Assembly (NCBI GenBank): GCA_035541475.1
Contig: DATKND010000064.1
Location: 4,868-68,867, forward strand
Source of the DNA: DASUFZ01 sp035541475
GTDB lineage: Bacteria; Myxococcota_A; UBA9160; SMWR01
Direction of reading: 5' to 3'
DNA length: 64,000 bases
Shown piece by piece: positions 1 to 9,061 of this stretch. A program made the translations under genes and the position numbers. Within the stretch, counting starts at the first letter, position 1; every line of letters starts with the position of its first letter. A model generated the notes under the pieces. It searched no databases. It worked only from the letters and a program-made list of their open reading frames with translations, and had not been told where the DNA came from.

Positions 1-2
1 AC

Positions 3-1070
3 CGCTGGATCCTCGATCGGTACGTGTTCTCGCGCTTCGTCGAGCTGACCGCGCTCTGCTTCGCGGTGCTGCTGATCGCCTATCTGCTGATGGACGCGAT
101 GGACAATCTCAAGTGGTTCACCCGCTACGGATCCACGCCGAGCCAGGTGCTGCGCTACTACGCCGCGCGCCTGCCGCTGCTCGTCTCGCGGGTCCTGCCG
201 CTCGCGCTGATCGCGGCGGCCGCGCTGACGACGAGCCTCTTCGTCGCGAGCGGCGAGCTGCTCGGTATGCGCGCCTGCGGCGTCTCGGCCGCGCGCATGG
301 TGATCCCGATCATCGCGGGCTGCGTGCTGCTCGCCGGCTTCTACCACGTCCTCGCGAACGAATGGACTCCGCACGCCAGCGCGCTCGCGCGCCACATCAA
401 GAACGTCGAGATCAAGAACCGCGACCAGACGCGCCACAGCATCTGGCGCCAGACCAACACCTCGCTCTACGAGATCGGCTGGCTCGATCCACTGGCCGGG
501 CAGGCCGAGAACCTGACGCTCTACGAGCTCGAGGACGGCATCCCGAAGAGCCGCACCGACGCGGAGCGAGCGCGCCACATCGGCAACGGCGTCTGGCAGC
601 TCGGCGACGCGCTCCGCACCGACATCGAGCCGACCTCGATCTCGCAGACGCGCGCGCAGACCTACGCGAAGCTCGGCGACGACCTGCCCGCCGAGGTCGA
701 CACCGGCGACCTGCCGCTGCGCGAGCTGGAGAAGTCGATCCGCGACGCGATCGCCGACGGCTACGACCCGACGGCCATGCAGGTCGAGGCGCAGCTGCGC
801 CGCGCTGCGCCGCTCGCCTGCGTGGTGCTGCCGACGCTCGCCCTCGCGTTCGCGGCAATCGGCCCGCCCTTCGCCACGCTCGGCCAGATGATCCTGGTGA
901 GCTTCGCGCTCGCGCTGGCGCACGGGCTGCTCACCGCGGTCGGCGCGTCGCTCGGCAACGGCAAGGTGCTCCCACCCGAGGTCGCCGGCTGGGGCCCGAT
1001 CGCGCTCGTCGGCGCCTGCGGCGCGCTGATCGCAGGCTGGCGCGCGCGCGCCTCGTTGCGGGGCCACTAG
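3..1070 (+). CDS. lptG: LPS export permease LptG/LptF family (5' end outside window)
   Basis: Inner-membrane permease subunit of the LptBFG transporter that extracts LPS from the inner membrane. The reading frame is open to the window edge and begins RWILDRY before the first GTG (base 24). ILDRYV is the usual N-terminus of this family, so that GTG is internal and the true start lies upstream. About 355 residues are visible: two N-terminal membrane segments around an LRYYAARLPLL stretch, a long periplasmic jellyroll-like middle, and three C-terminal helices. Two bases after its stop comes an ELM1-family gene, so the envelope cluster probably continues to the left. LptF and LptG are hard to separate without alignment; position next to glycan genes favours LptG. 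Confidence 0.85.
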   Translation, partial: RWILDRYVFSRFVELTALCFAVLLIAYLLMDAMDNLKWFTRYGSTPSQVLRYYAARLPLLVSRVLPLALIAAAALTTSLFVASGELLGMRACGVSAARMVIPIIAGCVLLAGFYHVLANEWTPHASALARHIKNVEIKNRDQTRHSIWRQTNTSLYEIGWLDPLAGQAENLTLYELEDGIPKSRTDAERARHIGNGVWQLGDALRTDIEPTSISQTRAQTYAKLGDDLPAEVDTGDLPLRELEKSIRDAIADGYDPTAMQVEAQLRRAAPLACVVLPTLALAFAAIGPPFATLGQMILVSFALALAHGLLTAVGASLGNGKVLPPEVAGWGPIALVGACGALIAGWRARASLRGH

Positions 1071-1072
1071 CG

Positions 1073-2188
1073 ATGTCGGAGCGCAGCGCGCACGCGCCCG
1101 GTCCGGCGACGCCGCCGCGTGTCTGGCTGCTGACGGCCTACCGCGCGGGCGACAACACGCAGGTGCTCGCGCTCGGCGAGGCGCTCGGCTGGCCCGTCGA
1201 GGTCAAGCGCTTCGTGTACGTGCGCTGGGAGGTGCTGGTGAACTGGCCCTTCTCGAGCACGCTGGCCGGCGTGGATCTCTCGCGCTCGAGCCCGCTCGGA
1301 CCGCCGTGGCCCGACCTCGTGATCACGGCCGGGCGCCGCAACGAGCCGATCGCGCGCTGGATCCGCCGCAGCGCGGACCGGCGCGTGCGGCTCGTCCACG
1401 TGGGAAGGCCGTGGGCGCGGCCGTCGCGCTGGGACCTCGTGGTCACGACGCCGCAGTACCGCGTGCCCGACGCTCCGAACGTGCTCCAGAACGAGGCGCC
1501 ACTGCACCGCGTCACCGCCGAGCGCCTGGCGAAGGAGGCCGCCACCTGGGCGCCGCGCTTCGCGTCGCTGCCGCGGCCGCTCGTCGCCGTGCTGGCCGGC
1601 GGCAACAGCGGCCCCTACCCGTTCGACGCGCGCTCAGGCTGGCGCCTCGGCCGCCGGGCGAGCGCGCTCGCGCGCGAGCTCGGCGGATCGCTGCTCGTCA
1701 CGACGAGCGCGCGCACCTTGCCGGAGACCGTCGAAGCGCTCGTCGCCGCGATCGACGTCCCGCACTTCCTGTACCGCTGGGCGCCCGACGACCCCGAGAA
1801 TCCCTACTTCGGAATCCTCGCGAACGCGGATCGCATCATCGTGACGGCGGACAGCGTCTCGATGATGGCCGAGGCGTGCGCCACGGGGCGCCCGGTCCAT
1901 CTCTACGACACCGGCGAAGGCATCACGTCGATGCGCGAGAACGGCCCACACGGTCCGGGGTCGGGGTGGCAGCTCTTCGATCGCAACCACCGCCGGGCCT
2001 TCGTCTACTACCAGACCATGCGCCACGGCCCGAAGCGACTGACGCGCGACATCCGCATCGTGCAGCAGCGACTGGTCGAGTCGGGGCGCGCGAGCTGGCT
2101 CGGCGACGAGCCGCCGGAGGGCTCACCGCCTCCGCTGCGCGACCTGGACCGCGCGGTGGCGCGAGTGCGCGGGCTCTTCGAGCACTGA
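1073..2188 (+). CDS. ELM1-family (mitochondrial fission ELM1-like, GT-B-like) protein
   Basis: A 371-aa protein of the bacterial ELM1-like family, whose fold resembles GT-B glycosyltransferases; the biochemical role is unproven. Visible family signatures are an N-terminal PPRVWLL-AYRAGDNTQ block, PPWPDLVITAGRR, VLAGGNSGPY and the C-terminal DSVSMMAEACATGRPV, which resembles a nucleotide-sugar site. The ATG lies 2 bp after the lptG stop, so the two are probably cotranscribed. A diverged paralog (9058-10146) shares the RGDN, WPDLI and DSISMM blocks and follows an MsbA-like exporter. A sugar-transfer role in LPS or glycolipid assembly is an inference from context. Confidence 0.8.
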   Translation: MSERSAHAPGPATPPRVWLLTAYRAGDNTQVLALGEALGWPVEVKRFVYVRWEVLVNWPFSSTLAGVDLSRSSPLGPPWPDLVITAGRRNEPIARWIRRSADRRVRLVHVGRPWARPSRWDLVVTTPQYRVPDAPNVLQNEAPLHRVTAERLAKEAATWAPRFASLPRPLVAVLAGGNSGPYPFDARSGWRLGRRASALARELGGSLLVTTSARTLPETVEALVAAIDVPHFLYRWAPDDPENPYFGILANADRIIVTADSVSMMAEACATGRPVHLYDTGEGITSMRENGPHGPGSGWQLFDRNHRRAFVYYQTMRHGPKRLTRDIRIVQQRLVESGRASWLGDEPPEGSPPPLRDLDRAVARVRGLFEH

Positions 2189-2206
2189 GCCGGCGCGGCT
2201 CCCGCG

Positions 2207-3121
2207 TCAGAGCGCGTAGTCGTGCTCTTCGAGCGCGGCGCCGAAGCGCTCGACGAGCCGTCTGTTCCCTGCGCGGCAGAGATCGCGAACCTTCTCCCGA
2301 AGCGCGCTCGGGAACTCGGCCGGAATCTCGGGAAGCACGTGCCCCGGCGCCCGGCGGTCCTTGGTGTGCCGCGAGGGAACGTGGAAGGCGCCCTGGCGCA
2401 GCTCGTCGGTGGTCTTCACGCGCGGGAGAGTCGCGATCCGCCGCAGCAGCTCGCCCTCGTCGAGACCTCCTGCCGCCGCGACGTGGGCGGCGAAGCGGCG
2501 CCCGTTGGCGCGCAGGTCCTCGAAGGGGAGCACGTGGACGTTCTCGGCGCCGAACTCGGTGGCGTAGACGTCGACCAGCCAGTGGAAGTCGGGATCGCCG
2601 GAGAAGTGATCGAGGTCGTCGAGACCGGCCTCGACCCATGAATCGAAGCTCGTGCTGAGCCCCTCGCGCAGGACCAGATCGCTGTAGAGCGAGAGCAGCC
2701 AGCTGCACTGCTCGCGCACCGTGAAGAGCACCTGCGCCGCGGCGTCGCAGGCCTCGCGCAGGCGCCGCGCGACCCGGACGCGCTGGACGCGGAAACCCTT
2801 CTCGCGCAGGAAGCGATCGCCGTCGCGCAGCTCGTGGCGTGTCGCGGTCAGTCCCTCGTGCGAGAGGATGGTCGTGCTGTCGTCCGAGCGCGGCGGGTGC
2901 AGCGCGGCGCGGATGGACTCGAGATCGGACCGGGTGGGATCTCCGTCGCTCTCGCCGATCAGCCGTCGGAGCGCCTTCTTCAGCGGCTTCGGCGGCTCCG
3001 GCTTGCCGACCGAGCGCGCGCCGGGGAGCTGCGCGAAGACGTGGTCCTGCAGAGCCGTCGTCGCGGTCTTCGGAAGACCGACGTGAAGCAGGATCCAGTG
3101 TCCGTGCGCCCCTTCGAACAT
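2207..3121 (-). CDS. sulfotransferase-fold protein
   Basis: About 304 aa. The N-terminus carries GLPKTATT (residues 15-22), the 5'-phosphosulfate-binding loop form seen in sulfotransferase-fold proteins, followed by an alternating helix-strand pattern and VRRLREACDAA-type arginine-rich stretches. The frame is open further upstream, but the ATG at 3121 leaves room for a shared promoter with the divergent SGNH gene and places the P-loop at the usual distance. The family transfers sulfate from PAPS to hydroxyl or amino groups. Together with a second sulfotransferase (5321-6277), the context suggests sulfation of a surface glycan or lipid. Acceptor unknown. Confidence 0.7.
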   Translation of the reverse strand: MFEGAHGHWILLHVGLPKTATTALQDHVFAQLPGARSVGKPEPPKPLKKALRRLIGESDGDPTRSDLESIRAALHPPRSDDSTTILSHEGLTATRHELRDGDRFLREKGFRVQRVRVARRLREACDAAAQVLFTVREQCSWLLSLYSDLVLREGLSTSFDSWVEAGLDDLDHFSGDPDFHWLVDVYATEFGAENVHVLPFEDLRANGRRFAAHVAAAGGLDEGELLRRIATLPRVKTTDELRQGAFHVPSRHTKDRRAPGHVLPEIPAEFPSALREKVRDLCRAGNRRLVERFGAALEEHDYAL

Positions 3122-3142
3122 CCGACCTCGAACCAGACCGAG

Positions 3143-3150
3143 TGTATAAC
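3143..3150. promoter_or_regulatory. overlapping divergent -10 elements
   Basis: Between the sulfotransferase start (3121) and the SGNH start (3193) the bases TGTATAAC read as TATAAC (3145-3150) on plus and TATACA (3143-3148) on minus. Each is placed to serve one of the two divergent genes. No clear -35 was found. Confidence 0.35.
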
Positions 3151-3192
3151 GCACAGGTCTGCGATGATGCGCCCCCAAGACAGGGGGGGACC

Positions 3193-4473
3193 GTGTCGAA
3201 GTCTCGGCTGGACGCCGCTTCCACACGAGCCTTGCGCGGGAACATCGCGCTGGCGCTCGGATCCGTAGTGATCGCGCTCACACTTTGTGAAATTTGCATG
3301 CGCGCGCTCGGGATCTCGTTCCCGCGCTTCGACCGTCCCGACGCGCAGCTCGGCGACTCTCTGATCCCCGGCGCCTCCGGCTGGTACACGCAGGAGGGGC
3401 ACGCCTTCGTCGCGATCAACGCCGCGGGCTTCCGCGACCGCGAGCGAGACCTCGCGCCGCCGCCGGGCGGCTTGCGCATCGCGGTCCTCGGCGACTCCTT
3501 CACGGAGGCGCGCCACGTGGCGCTAGAGGAGACATTCGCCGCAGTCGCGGAGCGCGAGCTCGCCGGCTGCTCGGCGCTCGCGGGTCGGCCCGTCGAGCTG
3601 CTGAACTTCGGCGTCTCCGGCTACGGCACCGTGCAGGAGCTGCTGCTGCTGCGCGAGCGCGTGTGGGGCTGGCATCCGGAGGAGGTCGTGCTCGCGTTCT
3701 TCGTCGGAAACGATCTCCGCAACAACACGCAGCCGCTCCAGAAGGGCGGCCGGCCCTACTTCCTCTACCACGGCGATCGGCTCGTCCTCGACACGAGCTT
3801 CAACGACTCCTTCGGGCAGCGCCTTCGCACCGGTCCGCTGGGCCAGCGCTTCTACGCGCTGCTGCCGCACGTGCGAGTCCTGCAGCTGCTGATGGAGGCC
3901 TCGGAGCTTCGCCGCCGCGACGAGCAGCTCGCGCGCTTCGAGGAGGAGAAGCGCACGGCGACGCTCGAGACCGGCGACGAGCCGGGACTCGACAATCAGG
4001 TCTATCGCGAGCCGCGCGATCCCGACTGGCAGCTCGCCTGGCGTACCACCGAGGACCTGCTGCGAATGATGCGAGACGAGGTGCACGCGCATGGAGCCCG
4101 CTTCCTGCTGCTCGTGCTCACGACCGGCATCCAGGTCCATCCGGATCCGGCCGTGCGCGCGCGCTTCGCGGAGAAGCTCGGCGCGGACCCCGACCTGCTC
4201 TATCCCGACCGCCGACTGCTCGACTTCGCCGCGCACGAGGACATCGACGAGCTCTCGCTGGTGCTGCCGCTGCGCGCCCGCGCCGAGGCGACCGGGCAGT
4301 GCCTGCACGGCTTCGAGAACGCGATCCCGTGCGGCGGCCACTGGAACCAGCTCGGACACCGCGCCGCGGGCGAGGAGCTCGCGAAGGCGCTGTGCGCGGA
4401 GGAGAGCCGCCCGGCCCCTGCGCCTCAGGCCGGCAGCGGCGGCGTGCGGTCGAGCACCTCGAAGGCGTCGTGA
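3193..4473 (+). CDS. membrane-anchored SGNH/GDSL hydrolase-like protein
   Basis: A 426-aa protein with a single N-terminal membrane anchor (about residues 16-34) followed by an SGNH hydrolase domain. Block I is GDSFTE (100-105) with the nucleophilic Ser, block III is GND (172-174), and the C-terminal catalytic region is GGHWNQLGH with His near 383. Such proteins act outside the inner membrane as esterases or acyltransferases on glycans. GTG at 3193 was chosen because a run of seven G lies just upstream and the anchor then starts properly. Its 3' end overlaps the convergent GT-like gene by 49 bp. A second SGNH protein lies at 41756. Confidence 0.75.
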   Translation: MSKSRLDAASTRALRGNIALALGSVVIALTLCEICMRALGISFPRFDRPDAQLGDSLIPGASGWYTQEGHAFVAINAAGFRDRERDLAPPPGGLRIAVLGDSFTEARHVALEETFAAVAERELAGCSALAGRPVELLNFGVSGYGTVQELLLLRERVWGWHPEEVVLAFFVGNDLRNNTQPLQKGGRPYFLYHGDRLVLDTSFNDSFGQRLRTGPLGQRFYALLPHVRVLQLLMEASELRRRDEQLARFEEEKRTATLETGDEPGLDNQVYREPRDPDWQLAWRTTEDLLRMMRDEVHAHGARFLLLVLTTGIQVHPDPAVRARFAEKLGADPDLLYPDRRLLDFAAHEDIDELSLVLPLRARAEATGQCLHGFENAIPCGGHWNQLGHRAAGEELAKALCAEESRPAPAPQAGSGGVRSSTSKAS

Positions 4474-5324
4474 CGGACGTGGTTGCGCGCGATCTCCTCG
4501 CGCAGCATCGCCTCGCTGACGACGCCGCGCGTGACGCACTCACGCAGCAGGCCGAAGAAGAACTGCTCCTGCTTGCGGTCCGGATGTCGCACGTAACGGC
4601 CGAGCAAGGCGTGGTCGCCGAACCATTCCCGGCGTAGCCGCATCAGCCTGTCGAGGAAGGGAAGCCCGAGGACCCGGTCGCCGGGCACGAAGTCGACCGG
4701 CAGCCCCGTCTTCCAGGGCTGCGTCCAGCGGCGGGTGTTGTGGAGCAGCCGCGTGCGCGAGGTCAGGTGGTCGAAGTCGTTCCACTCGGCCTCGAGCAGA
4801 CCGAGCGTCTCCTCGCGCTCGCAGCGCAGGCAGATCCAGTCGGAGTAGTCGTGCTTCCCCTCGAATAGCGAGGCGAAGTCGGCCTGGCAGCGCCAGTGCG
4901 AGAGCTGCGCGCAGTCGAGCAGCATCACGCTGGAGGCCCAGCAGGTCTTCTTCTTCCAGCCGGCGCGGCGACGCGCCAGGACCGCCTTGCCCTGCATGTC
5001 GCGCGAGAGCAGCTCCCACACGTCGCCCACCGCGAAGATGTCGGGATCGATCACGAGCGCGCGGCCCTGGAAACCCATCAGCTCGGGCGGCATGAAGCGC
5101 AGCGGCGTGAAGGACTGGAGGTCGTCGTTGTGCCAGAGGCGCCAGGCGCCGTCGCGCAGGTAGCGGCGACCCTCGTACTCGCGGAAGAAGGCGCAATGCT
5201 CCTGCTGGATGATGCGGACATCGAAAGCGTCGGGGCGCTTCGAGTTGCGGCGCAGCGCGTACTCGGCGACGAGCGCCCCGACCATCTGCTTGTCGTTGGT
5301 GTGGATGAAGACACAAGGCTTCAC
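4425..5324 (-). CDS. GT-A-like glycosyltransferase-family protein, copy 1
   Basis: A 299-aa protein. HTNDK at residues 8-12, a DPD motif at 93-95 in VIDPDIFAVGD, and a later SSVMLLD stretch resemble GT8-type GT-A enzymes, where such an Asp motif binds the metal-nucleotide sugar. GTG at 5324 overlaps the stop of the upstream sulfotransferase gene (GTGA), implying translational coupling. The paralog at 6406-7320 is divergently arranged and has identical residues through the DPD region. The domain assignment is from motif pattern only. A glycosyltransferase in envelope glycan synthesis is the likeliest role; donor and acceptor unknown. Confidence 0.6.
   Translation of the reverse strand: MKPCVFIHTNDKQMVGALVAEYALRRNSKRPDAFDVRIIQQEHCAFFREYEGRRYLRDGAWRLWHNDDLQSFTPLRFMPPELMGFQGRALVIDPDIFAVGDVWELLSRDMQGKAVLARRRAGWKKKTCWASSVMLLDCAQLSHWRCQADFASLFEGKHDYSDWICLRCEREETLGLLEAEWNDFDHLTSRTRLLHNTRRWTQPWKTGLPVDFVPGDRVLGLPFLDRLMRLRREWFGDHALLGRYVRHPDRKQEQFFFGLLRECVTRGVVSEAMLREEIARNHVRHDAFEVLDRTPPLPA
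4983..5070 (-). repeat. 88-bp identical inverted block, copy 1
   Basis: On the minus strand this stretch is base-for-base identical to plus-strand 6672-6759. It encodes the DPD motif region of the two GT-A-like paralogs. Flanking DNA is more diverged. The two copies form an inverted repeat flanking the sulfotransferase gene. Confidence 0.9.
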
Positions 5325-6277
5325 GGCGTCCCCCCGGATCGTCCCGCCGGCTCGTACGGCTCGCTCGCCTTCGGCTCGCCGTAGCCGTAGACCGGCGAGA
5401 GCTTCGCGCGCACCATTGCGTCGATGCGCGCGACCTCTTCGTCCTCGAAGTAGTCGCGGTAGCCCCCGACCTTCGCGCGCCGGACCTTGTAGGAGTCCGG
5501 ATTGGAGCTGTCGCGCGCCGTCATGCGGCCGCCCGCCAGCCAGAACACGCGCTTCTCCTCGAGTTTGCGCATGTTCTCGACGGACGCGTACTCCACCGCG
5601 CCGCGGATCGCGGCGGTGTCCTCGGGCGCGCCGAGGAAGCGCACGATCTTCGCGAACACGCCCGCGGTGTCGGCGCGCAGGTCCTCGTAGCGGACGATCA
5701 GCAGATCGCGGATCCGCTCCCGCTCGTCGGCCCAGAGGTTCATGAAGTCGATGATCTTCGGCAGCCCCGCCGGGCTCGTCGCGAAGTCGTAGAGCGAGAT
5801 GTCGGCGCCGTGGTCCGGGTACTCGTTCAGCGCCTTCTTGCGCGCGCGCATGCGGAACTTCCACTGGAAGTACTGCGAGACCGCGACGTCCTGGGGACTC
5901 CGCACCAGCAGGATCACGCGCTTGTCGTAGAAGTCGCGCTTGCTGTCGCGGTTGCCGCTGTAGTCCTGGATGTAGTTGTCGTGTGTCAGGAAGATGCGCG
6001 GGATGCGGCGGTCCTTGCGATGCAGGTTGTCGAAGCCGAGGAGCCGCTCCGAGCGGAGCCCGCAGTGGAGCTGGTAGAAGCGGGAGATCAGCACGCGGAC
6101 CCAGGTCCGCCCGCTCTTGCCGTACGACACGATCACCGCGTCGGCGCGCCGGAGCTTCGAGCACTGCTCGTAGCCGCGGAGCCAGCGCTCGGCGCGGCGC
6201 TTGCGGTCGCGCGGGAGCCAGAAGCCCAGGACGAGCAGCGCGTAGCGCGGTGTCTTTTCGAGCAGGTTGCGGAGCAT
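5321..6277 (-). CDS. sulfotransferase domain protein
   Basis: A 318-aa member of the sulfotransferase superfamily. The PAPS-binding 5' loop is YGKSGRTWV (residues 52-60), and the 3'-phosphate site is the VRSPQDVAVS stretch around 125-134. A C-terminal VGGYRDYF corresponds to the GxxGxWKxxF region. There is a hydrophobic segment at about residues 12-21. ATG at 6277 was preferred to one 36 bp upstream because AAGAGG precedes it at the right distance. It is translationally coupled (GTGA) to the downstream GT-like gene. Predicted to sulfate a surface glycan or lipid made by this cluster; inference from context. Confidence 0.8.
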   Translation of the reverse strand: MLRNLLEKTPRYALLVLGFWLPRDRKRRAERWLRGYEQCSKLRRADAVIVSYGKSGRTWVRVLISRFYQLHCGLRSERLLGFDNLHRKDRRIPRIFLTHDNYIQDYSGNRDSKRDFYDKRVILLVRSPQDVAVSQYFQWKFRMRARKKALNEYPDHGADISLYDFATSPAGLPKIIDFMNLWADERERIRDLLIVRYEDLRADTAGVFAKIVRFLGAPEDTAAIRGAVEYASVENMRKLEEKRVFWLAGGRMTARDSSNPDSYKVRRAKVGGYRDYFEDEEVARIDAMVRAKLSPVYGYGEPKASEPYEPAGRSGGTP

Positions 6278-6405
6278 CGCCTCTTCCCGGGGAGGGTGTT
6301 CGCACCATAACAAACGCCGTCCGGCGTGACCGCGCGGACGTCTTTCGAGGGCCCGCGCGCGGTGTTAGCCTCGATCCGCCCACCCCCCTGCCGGGAGGAC
6401 GCTGC

Positions 6406-7320
6406 TTGAACGGCGCGGACCGGCCCTGCGTCTTCGTCCACACCAATCATCGCCAGTACCTGGGAGCCCTCGTCTCGCAGCACTCCCTGCGGCGGAACTC
6501 CGCGCACGCGGACCGCTTCGACGTGCGCATCCTGCACACGCAGGATTTTCCGTTCCTGCGGGCGCGCGAGGGACAGGAGTTCCTGCGGGACGGCGTGCGC
6601 GTCCGCTGGGAGATGGAGGACCTCCAGTCCTTCACGCCGCTGCGCTTCGCGCCTCCCGGCGAGATGGGCTACCAGGGCCGCGCGCTCGTGATCGATCCCG
6701 ACATCTTCGCGGTGGGCGACGTGTGGGAGCTGCTCTCGCGCGACATGCAGGGCAAGGCGATCTGGTGTCGCACCCGGGGGAAGCCCGGCCGCGGCGAGCA
6801 CATGGCGAGCAGCGTCATGCTGCTCGACAACGCGAAGCTCGCGCACTGGCGCACCGAAGAGGACTTCGCGGCGCTCTTCGACGGTCGGCGCGACTACATC
6901 GACTGGATCGGGCTGCGCTACGAGCGGCGCGACACGATCGGGCTGCTCGAGCCCGAGTGGAACGACTTCGACCACCTGACTCCGCAAACGCGCCTGCTCC
7001 ACAACACGCGCCGGCGCACCCAGCCGTGGAAGACGGGCCTGCCGATGGACTTCCGGCCGGCGCGCAAGCGCGTGCTGGTCGCGAAGCCGGCCACCTGGCT
7101 CGGCCCGGTGCGGCGACGCCTCTTCGGCGATCCGCACGAGAGCGGCGTCTACCAGCCGCACCCGGATCGCGAGCAGGAGCGCTTCTTCTTCGGCCTCCTG
7201 CGCGAGTGCGTGGACGCCGGTGTCGTGGACGAGAAGCTGCTGCGCGAGGAGATGCGCCAGAACCATCTCCGCCACGACGCACTCGAGCTGCTCGACCGCA
7301 CGCCGCACGCGGCCGCCTAG
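6406..7320 (+). CDS. GT-A-like glycosyltransferase-family protein, copy 2
   Basis: A 304-aa paralog of the 4425-5324 product, collinear over its whole length, with HTN near the N-terminus, the DPD motif around 97-99 and SSVMLLD later. The start is TTG at 6406: no ATG or GTG precedes PCVFVHTN at a plausible distance, and a strong GGGAGGA lies 7 bp upstream. It precedes the ABC exporter gene by 19 bp in the same direction. Copy 2 has several extra residues after KTGLPMDF. Same functional caveats as copy 1. Confidence 0.6.
   Translation: MNGADRPCVFVHTNHRQYLGALVSQHSLRRNSAHADRFDVRILHTQDFPFLRAREGQEFLRDGVRVRWEMEDLQSFTPLRFAPPGEMGYQGRALVIDPDIFAVGDVWELLSRDMQGKAIWCRTRGKPGRGEHMASSVMLLDNAKLAHWRTEEDFAALFDGRRDYIDWIGLRYERRDTIGLLEPEWNDFDHLTPQTRLLHNTRRRTQPWKTGLPMDFRPARKRVLVAKPATWLGPVRRRLFGDPHESGVYQPHPDREQERFFFGLLRECVDAGVVDEKLLREEMRQNHLRHDALELLDRTPHAAA
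6672..6759 (+). repeat. 88-bp identical inverted block, copy 2
   Basis: Partner of minus-strand 4983-5070 with complete identity, including third codon positions. A further 30-bp identical stretch lies slightly 5' in both genes (about 6619-6648). Confidence 0.9.
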
Positions 7321-7339
7321 GCCGCCGCCGGGCCCGCCA

Positions 7340-9061
7340 ATGCGCGTGCTCTTCGATTACGCACGACGCTATCCGTGGCGCAGCGCCGTCACATTGCTGC
7401 TGCTGCTCGCGTCCGGCGCGGCCGAAGGCGTGAGCCTCGGTGCGCTGGTCCCGCTCTTCGCGCTCTCCGAGCCCGGCGCGAACGACAAGACGAACAGCCT
7501 CTCGCGCAGCGTGATCGACGCGATGCATCACCTCGGCATTGCGCCCGATCTCGGCCCTCTGATCGCCGTCGTCGCGGTGTTCATGACGCTGCGCGCCGGG
7601 CTCGACTTCGTCGCGTACCGCTTCGTCGGCTACACGATCGCGAACATCGCGACCGACCTGCGCCTCGCGCTGGTGCGCGCGCTGCTCGCGGTGCGCTGGG
7701 AGTACTTCCACTCGCAGCCGGTCGGGCGCTTCGTCAACGCGATGTCGAGCGAGGCGGACCGCGCCTCCAAGACCTACTTCCAGGGCGCGAAGTTCGTCGC
7801 GATCGCGGTGCAGCTCGCCGTCTACGCGATCGTCGCGCTCTTCGTCTCGTGGAAGGCCACGCTCTGCTACCTGGCGAGCGCGGGCGCGATCGCGGTAGGG
7901 CTGCATCGCCTCGTGCGCGTCGCGCGTCGTTCGGGCAAGCGCCAGACCAAGATCCTGCGCTCGATCGCCGCGCAGCTCAACGACAGCGTGCTGTCGGTCA
8001 AGTCGCTGAAGGCGATGGGCCGGGAGAAGCTCGCCGACAAGGTGCTCGCGGGGCAGACCACCGCGCTCGACCGCGCGCTGCGCCTCGAGGTGATTGCGAA
8101 GCAAGGCCTCAAGTCCGCGCAGCTCGCGATCTTCGCCCTGCTCGTCGGCACCGGCTACTGGTACCTGGTCGCGTCCTGGCAGCTGCCGAAGTCCGAGGCG
8201 ATGGTGCTGATCTTTCTGTTCGTGCGCGTGCTGGTGACGGTCGGAAACCTCCAGGAGATGCACCAGACGGCGGCCGTCGGCGAGAGCGCCTACTCCGCGC
8301 TCCTGGGCATGATCCACGGCGCGCAGGCGCAGGAGGAGCATTCGTCCGGCACGCGCTCGCCGTCGCTCGAGCGCGGCCTCCGGCTCGACGACGTGTTCTT
8401 CGCCTACGAGGGCAAGGAGCCCGTGCTGCGCGGCCTCACGCTCGAGATCCCGGCCGGCACGTCGACCGCGCTGCTCGGGCTCTCCGGCGTCGGCAAGACG
8501 ACCATCGTCGACCTGATCATTGGCCTGCTGCGCCCGCAACACGGCTCGGTGACGGTGGACGGCGTGCCGCTGCAGGAGCTCGACCTCAACGCCTGGCGGC
8601 GCATGATCGGCTACGTGCCGCAGGACGCGCTGCTGCTCCACGACAGCGTGCTCCACAACGTGAGCCTCGGCGATCCGAGCATCGACGCGGCGTGCGCCGA
8701 GCGCGCGCTGCGCAAGGCGGGCGCGTGGGACTTCGTGTCCGCGCTGCCCGAAGGCATCCACGCCTCCGTCGGCGAGCGCGGCACGCGGCTCTCGGGCGGA
8801 CAGCGCCAGCGGATCGTGATCGCGCGCGCGCTCGCGCTCGAGCCGAAGCTCCTGATCCTCGACGAGGCCACCAGCTCGCTCGACCCGCAGACCGAGGAAG
8901 AGGTCTGGCGGATCCTGATGAGCCTGCACGGGAAGATCACGGTCGTCGCGATCACCCACCGGCCGGTGCTCGTCCGCAGCGTCGACCGCGCCTTCCGCAT
9001 CGAGAAGGGCATCGCGGTGCGCGTCGAGTCGGGCGAGGCCGCGGTTCGGAGCCTCGGCTGA
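7340..9061 (+). CDS. MsbA-like lipid/glycan ABC exporter (fused permease-ATPase)
   Basis: A 573-aa half-transporter. About 320 residues of six-helix permease domain are followed by the nucleotide-binding domain: Walker A GLSGVGKTT (380-388), signature LSGGQRQR (from 484), Walker B ending in the DE pair at 508-509, and a THRP switch His. Walker A ends in Thr where Ser is commoner; this is tolerated. The organisation is that of MsbA/HlyB-type lipid flippases working as homodimers. Its place between a GT-like gene and an ELM1-family gene, downstream of lptG, suggests flipping of an LPS precursor or glycolipid. The substrate is inferred. Confidence 0.85.
   Translation: MRVLFDYARRYPWRSAVTLLLLLASGAAEGVSLGALVPLFALSEPGANDKTNSLSRSVIDAMHHLGIAPDLGPLIAVVAVFMTLRAGLDFVAYRFVGYTIANIATDLRLALVRALLAVRWEYFHSQPVGRFVNAMSSEADRASKTYFQGAKFVAIAVQLAVYAIVALFVSWKATLCYLASAGAIAVGLHRLVRVARRSGKRQTKILRSIAAQLNDSVLSVKSLKAMGREKLADKVLAGQTTALDRALRLEVIAKQGLKSAQLAIFALLVGTGYWYLVASWQLPKSEAMVLIFLFVRVLVTVGNLQEMHQTAAVGESAYSALLGMIHGAQAQEEHSSGTRSPSLERGLRLDDVFFAYEGKEPVLRGLTLEIPAGTSTALLGLSGVGKTTIVDLIIGLLRPQHGSVTVDGVPLQELDLNAWRRMIGYVPQDALLLHDSVLHNVSLGDPSIDAACAERALRKAGAWDFVSALPEGIHASVGERGTRLSGGQRQRIVIARALALEPKLLILDEATSSLDPQTEEEVWRILMSLHGKITVVAITHRPVLVRSVDRAFRIEKGIAVRVESGEAAVRSLG

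Noticed and set aside
24..26. GTG as true start of the LptG gene
   Set aside because: The conserved ILDRY sequence precedes it in the same frame, so the start is outside the window.
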